This document shows positions 60,419-64,000 of a DNA stretch of 64,000 nucleotides, piece after piece. This DNA is from Herbinix sp. (GTDB taxonomy: Bacteria; Bacillota; Clostridia; Lachnospirales; Lachnospiraceae): the NCBI GenBank assembly GCA_029256105.1, contig JAQSYO010000003.1, positions 62,001 through 126,000 of the forward strand, given 5' to 3'. A program made the translations under genes and the position numbers. Under the pieces are notes generated by a model. The model saw only the letters and a program-made list of their open reading frames with translations, made no database searches and had not been told where the DNA came from. The first letter of the stretch is position 1. Each line of letters starts with the position of its first letter.

Positions 60419-62131
60419 ATGAAAGAACAAGGAAAAGTCATTTTAAAATCCGGTCCCATGTTGAATTCATACCCCGATAGTATGGGTGGAAACTTGGGAG
60501 CTATTATCAAACTATTACAAACTCCTGAGTTCGAGAAGGTATTTCAATCCTTTTATATTCTTCCAAGTATTTTTAATACAGATTTGGACCGTGGATTTTC
60601 AGTGATCGATTATGAATTGAATGATCTATATGCCACTTTGGAGGATTTGAAGGAACTTAAGGAAATGAATATTGCACTCAAATTTGATTTCATCCTAAAC
60701 CATGCATCCGTACTTTCAAATCAATTTCAAGATATCTTGAAAAATGGAGAATGTTCAAAATATAAAGATTTTTTTATTAACTGGAATATATTTTGGGATG
60801 GATATGGAGAGATGACTGAGGATGGCTATATTCAGCCTCAAGAAGAGCGAATCAAAAATATGTTTTTCAGAAAGCCTGGTCTGCCAATACTTGATGTACG
60901 TATGCCGGATGGGAAAGAAGTGCCATATTGGAATACATTTTATCAAGAAGTTAAATACAACAAAATCAGCACACAGGAACTTATGAAATCAATGGATGTC
61001 CAGTATGGTACTGCTGATAGACTGGTTCAAATTGTTAATGAAGCCTTGAGTAAAGGTAAAAAACCGGTGGAGATTGATTTTGGAAGGTTTGAACAGTATA
61101 GTAAAAACGTTATTGAATTGATGGAATCTAAACGGGAGTATTTGGGCCAAATGGACTTGAATATTAAATCTCCACTCGTATGGGAATTTTACGAGAATAC
61201 GCTGAAAAGACTTAAGGAGTACGGTGTGGAAATCGTAAGGCTTGATGCCTTTGCCTATGCACCAAAGGAGCCCGGTGAGAAAAACTTTCTGAATGAACCT
61301 GGAACCTGGGATTTACTTGATCGTGTGAAAACTTTAGCAGATCAATATGATTTAACACTTTTACCTGAAATACATTCTAAATATGAAGAAAAAATTCACG
61401 AAAAACTTGCTGAAAAAGGATATATGACCTATGATTTTTTTCTACCTGGTTTGATCATTGATGCATTGGAGCATAATTCGAATAAATATTTAATTAAATG
61501 GATAAATGACTTGCAAGAAAAAGGCATCATGGTAGTAAATATGCTTGGTTGTCATGATGGCATCCCGCTGCTGGATTTAAATGGATTATTACCGGATGAA
61601 GAGATTGACGATTTAATTAAAACAGTTGTTAACCGAGGTGGTTATGTAAAAGATCTGCACGGGAAGAAAAATATGTATTATCAGGTAAATTCCACTTATT
61701 ATAGCGCATTAGGGGAAGATGATAGAAAACTCCTAATTGCAAGAGCACTTCAGATATTTATGCCAGGAAAACCACAGGTATGGTATCTGGATTTATTAGC
61801 GGGGAAGAATGATTATGACGCTGTGAAGAGAGCAGGAGAGGGTGGACATAAGGAAATCAACCGAACTAACCTGACCTTGGAGAAGGTTCAGGATGAACTC
61901 AAACGGGAGGTTGTTCATCAGCAGCTCGCTCTTCTAAAATTTAGAAATGTTTGTCCTGCTTTTGGATTTGATGCAAAATTGCAGGTCAGTAAAACAGCAC
62001 CCCATATCTTAAAACTAAGATGGGAAAATAGGGGAGTTAGTACAACATTAGAAGCAAATCTAGAAAATTGTTGCTTTAAGATATCAGTAAGGGATAAAGA
62101 GGTGGTAACGAAAATTTTTATCCAAGATTGA
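60419..62131 (+). CDS. GH13_18 sucrose-phosphorylase-like enzyme
   Basis: A 570-residue GH13 enzyme of subfamily 18. Nucleophile Asp276 (IVRLDAFAYAPKE), acid/base Glu317 (LLPEIHSKY) and stabiliser Asp380 (GCHDGIPL) match sucrose phosphorylase and its relatives, which split a glucoside with phosphate to give glucose 1-phosphate. The region from about residue 175 to 240 is an insertion of some 60 residues compared with classical sucrose phosphorylases, close to the acceptor site, so another acceptor is likely. I chose the ATG at 60419, with GGAG six bases upstream. It starts 17 bp after the P-loop kinase and ends the LacI-governed run. Cytoplasmic; the donor and acceptor are unproven. Confidence 0.82.
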   Translation: MKEQGKVILKSGPMLNSYPDSMGGNLGAIIKLLQTPEFEKVFQSFYILPSIFNTDLDRGFSVIDYELNDLYATLEDLKELKEMNIALKFDFILNHASVLSNQFQDILKNGECSKYKDFFINWNIFWDGYGEMTEDGYIQPQEERIKNMFFRKPGLPILDVRMPDGKEVPYWNTFYQEVKYNKISTQELMKSMDVQYGTADRLVQIVNEALSKGKKPVEIDFGRFEQYSKNVIELMESKREYLGQMDLNIKSPLVWEFYENTLKRLKEYGVEIVRLDAFAYAPKEPGEKNFLNEPGTWDLLDRVKTLADQYDLTLLPEIHSKYEEKIHEKLAEKGYMTYDFFLPGLIIDALEHNSNKYLIKWINDLQEKGIMVVNMLGCHDGIPLLDLNGLLPDEEIDDLIKTVVNRGGYVKDLHGKKNMYYQVNSTYYSALGEDDRKLLIARALQIFMPGKPQVWYLDLLAGKNDYDAVKRAGEGGHKEINRTNLTLEKVQDELKREVVHQQLALLKFRNVCPAFGFDAKLQVSKTAPHILKLRWENRGVSTTLEANLENCCFKISVRDKEVVTKIFIQD

Positions 62132-62154
62132 AAAACTGTCTCTTGTTATGTTCA

Positions 62155-62199
62155 AGTAAGTGGACTTAAGAGCTACCATTGAATTTAAGTCCACTTATT
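62155..62199. terminator. Bidirectional stem-loop between convergent genes
   Basis: A 15-bp stem with one G-T pair (AGTAAGTGGACTTAA with TTAAGTCCACTTATT) and a 15-nt loop between the GH13_18 and GH127 genes. Confidence 0.82.
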
Positions 62200-62305
62200 T
62201 ACTATCTCCACGAGTATTTTCAATCCTACATTCTTCAATTTCAATCGATAGTTGTAGCCAATAGTTGTAGCTTTTCGAGATTGTCAAATGAAAGTACTAT
62301 ACCAT

Positions 62306-64000
62306 CTACTCAGTTCTTATCCAAACTGACATCTCACCACAGGTTCTATTAGCCCAAGCATAATACGGTATCCAAGTCAATTCTTTTGCTGTAAAAGTAT
62401 CCTCGGTATAAAAACGATATAAAGTGTTATCCTCCCAGCCGTTATTGTCTAATATCATTCCATTTGAACTTAATTTAACGATACCACCAAGCAAATCCTT
62501 TTCATAATGACATGTAAATTGTGAGTCTTTTGGTAATCGGATTTGTTGCAGTTGGGCTCCGTTGTCTTCTTGCTCTAAGCAATAAACGATTGGACCGCGC
62601 ATGACAGCAACTTTACCTATATTTGAGCGTACCCTAGGATTGGAGCTGATAACCTGTACGGGCATTTCAAAATGTAGTTTAATAAGATCTCCAGCCTCCC
62701 ATTTGCCTTGTATATAGAGATAACCATCTTTAAGAATATTTTCATCTGGTACAATCGGTACGTCATTTTTCCAAACAGTATATTTTCTGCACCAACCTGG
62801 AATTCGAAAAGCTAGACTACCTTCCATTGCTTCGACAGGCGACACTTCTACGGAGATGTCACCATCCCAAGGGTAATTAGAGGTCATGTTAATCGTTGTT
62901 TCTATTCCATTTAGTTCGAGCTTACTTTCATTTCCTATATACAAGTGTAGGAACAACGTATCCTCATTTTTCGTATAGATATAATTAGAAAGAGAAGTAA
63001 CTGTGCGAGCTAAGTTTGGAGGGCAACAAGCGCAACCAAACCATTTTTGACGTTCCGGTTTTACATGCCTTCTTAATTGATCCTTTTCGCAGGCTTCTGG
63101 TAGTACTTCCAAGGGATTGACGTAAAAGAATTTAGTTCCGTCCAGAGATATACCACTTATGATTCCATTATATAATGCTTTTTCCATTACATCCGCATAT
63201 TCACTCTTTGGAGAGATTTGAAGCATTCTGTGTGCAAAGAATACCAAACCAATCGAAGCACAAGTTTCACCATAAACGGTATCATTGGGTAAATCATAAT
63301 CAAAGGTAAACGATTCACCATAGGACGAAGAGCCGATGCTACCAGTGATATACATACGCTTATGGACCATATTATCCCAAATTCTTTGGCAGGATTGATA
63401 CAACCCATCATCTCCTGTCTCACGAACAACATCGGCCATTCCGGAATATAGATATACTGCCCGGACTGCATGTCCTTCAGCCTTATCCTGCTCTCTAACC
63501 GGTAATCCGGCTTGGTAATATTGTAACTTAAAGTAGCTATCCTTCCAATGGGGATCCGTATTATTTGCCTTCGCTTCTTCATCAAAATAAAGCGGACTTT
63601 GGCCCCTTTGATCGATAAAATACTTTGCAAGCTTTCGATGCTTTTCCTCTTTTGTAATTTCGTACAATTTCATTAAGGCCATTTCGAGAACTTCATGTCC
63701 GGGATAGCCCTTTTTCTTTCCCTCTTCTGGACCAAATACCTGGTCAATATGGTCTACAAATCGGATTGTAGCATCTAGAAGCTTTCGCTTTCCGGTTGCA
63801 TGATAGTAGGCAACCGCAGCTTCAAGCATATGTCCGGCACAATACATCTCATGGTTATTCGTAACATTCGTCCATCGATCTTCCAGACCATTAATAATGT
63901 AATAGGTATCCAGATAACCATCTTCCTGCTGCGCACTTACAATCAAATCAATAGCTTCATCCACGGTTTGCTCTAATGTACTCTCTGGATACCATACAAG
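62306..64000 (-). CDS. GH127 beta-L-arabinofuranosidase (5' end beyond window)
   Basis: The last 564 residues of a GH127 (DUF1680) enzyme; the frame stays open to the right window edge, so the start is missing. The family's zinc/cysteine site is visible: glutamate and cysteine in YGETCASIG and the cysteine pair in FGCACCPPN, where the second group includes the catalytic cysteine nucleophile. AQQEDGYLDTYY marks the start of the alpha/alpha-barrel, and a C-terminal beta-sandwich follows. The enzyme removes beta-L-arabinofuranose from short sugars or glycopeptides. No signal peptide can be judged. It faces the phosphorylase operon with a shared terminator and probably serves the same or a related substrate. 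Confidence 0.9.
   Translation of the reverse strand, partial: LVWYPESTLEQTVDEAIDLIVSAQQEDGYLDTYYIINGLEDRWTNVTNNHEMYCAGHMLEAAVAYYHATGKRKLLDATIRFVDHIDQVFGPEEGKKKGYPGHEVLEMALMKLYEITKEEKHRKLAKYFIDQRGQSPLYFDEEAKANNTDPHWKDSYFKLQYYQAGLPVREQDKAEGHAVRAVYLYSGMADVVRETGDDGLYQSCQRIWDNMVHKRMYITGSIGSSSYGESFTFDYDLPNDTVYGETCASIGLVFFAHRMLQISPKSEYADVMEKALYNGIISGISLDGTKFFYVNPLEVLPEACEKDQLRRHVKPERQKWFGCACCPPNLARTVTSLSNYIYTKNEDTLFLHLYIGNESKLELNGIETTINMTSNYPWDGDISVEVSPVEAMEGSLAFRIPGWCRKYTVWKNDVPIVPDENILKDGYLYIQGKWEAGDLIKLHFEMPVQVISSNPRVRSNIGKVAVMRGPIVYCLEQEDNGAQLQQIRLPKDSQFTCHYEKDLLGGIVKLSSNGMILDNNGWEDNTLYRFYTEDTFTAKELTWIPYYAWANRTCGEMSVWIRTE

Noticed and set aside
1..64000. CRISPR arrays, rRNA or tRNA genes, known metabolite riboswitches, prophage genes.
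   Set aside because: Searched by eye on both strands; no regularly spaced identical repeats, no tRNA cloverleaf with conserved loops, no recognisable riboswitch core and no phage proteins were found.

Overview
The window is AT-rich, tightly packed Gram-positive chromosome from an anaerobic, plant-fibre-degrading member of the Clostridia. The best guess is Lachnospiraceae, near Clostridium (Lachnoclostridium) phytofermentans. This rests on strong AGGAGG ribosome binding sites, sigma-A promoters, lipoprotein sugar-binding proteins, YesM/YesN and AraC regulators beside every sugar operon, LplB/YtcP-type permeases, and many glycoside hydrolases without signal peptides. The genus is inferred from these features, not shown by any marker gene. 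No rRNA, tRNA, CRISPR array, phage gene or intact transposase was seen.

Layout. 1-5.2 kb: end of a sugar ABC operon (binding protein, two permeases), a cytoplasmic GH66 dextranase-like enzyme and its AraC regulator. 5.2-11.5 kb: a scarred region with a PLP aminotransferase, a secreted GH39-like enzyme with a carbohydrate-binding module and a PucR regulator. Among them lie decayed pieces of a chemotaxis receptor, a GH42 beta-galactosidase and a second aminotransferase, plus a duplicated palindromic repeat. 11.5-16 kb: superoxide dismutase, then an AraC regulator divergent from a family-3 amino-acid ABC transporter. 16-25.4 kb: chemotaxis receptor, AraC regulator, GH3 beta-glucosidase-type enzyme, MFS transporter and GH43. 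25.7-41 kb: a YesMN two-component pair divergent from a sugar ABC operon ending in a GH31 alpha-xylosidase-like enzyme, then an AraC regulator divergent from GH43, a second GH31 and a CE2 acetylesterase. 41-50.7 kb: a heterodimeric ABC exporter, a second YesMN pair and a second chemotaxis receptor. 50.7-64 kb: a LacI repressor divergent from an esterase, a serine hydrolase, YesL, an LplABC-type importer, a P-loop kinase and a GH13_18 sugar phosphorylase-like enzyme, facing a GH127 beta-L-arabinofuranosidase that runs off the window.

How it works together. Apart from one secreted hydrolase, every intact carbohydrate-active enzyme lacks a signal peptide. The picture is that oligosaccharides released outside are imported by dedicated ABC transporters and then trimmed inside: alpha-xylosyl, beta-glucosyl, arabinosyl, acetyl and alpha-1,6-glucosyl groups. 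Each uptake operon has its own sensor, and chemotaxis receptors are interspersed. In three binding-protein/permease junctions a stem-loop lies right after the binding-protein gene.

Most unusual items: the P-loop kinase/GH13_18 pair with its importer; the duplicated repeat and aminotransferase tail around the PucR gene; the decayed GH42, CBM6 and chemotaxis-receptor fragments; a 26-bp tandem repeat abutting a near-consensus promoter; a 6 x 14-bp minisatellite; a multi-hairpin leader before a GH31 gene; and a 71-bp element shared by the ABC exporter and a chemotaxis receptor.
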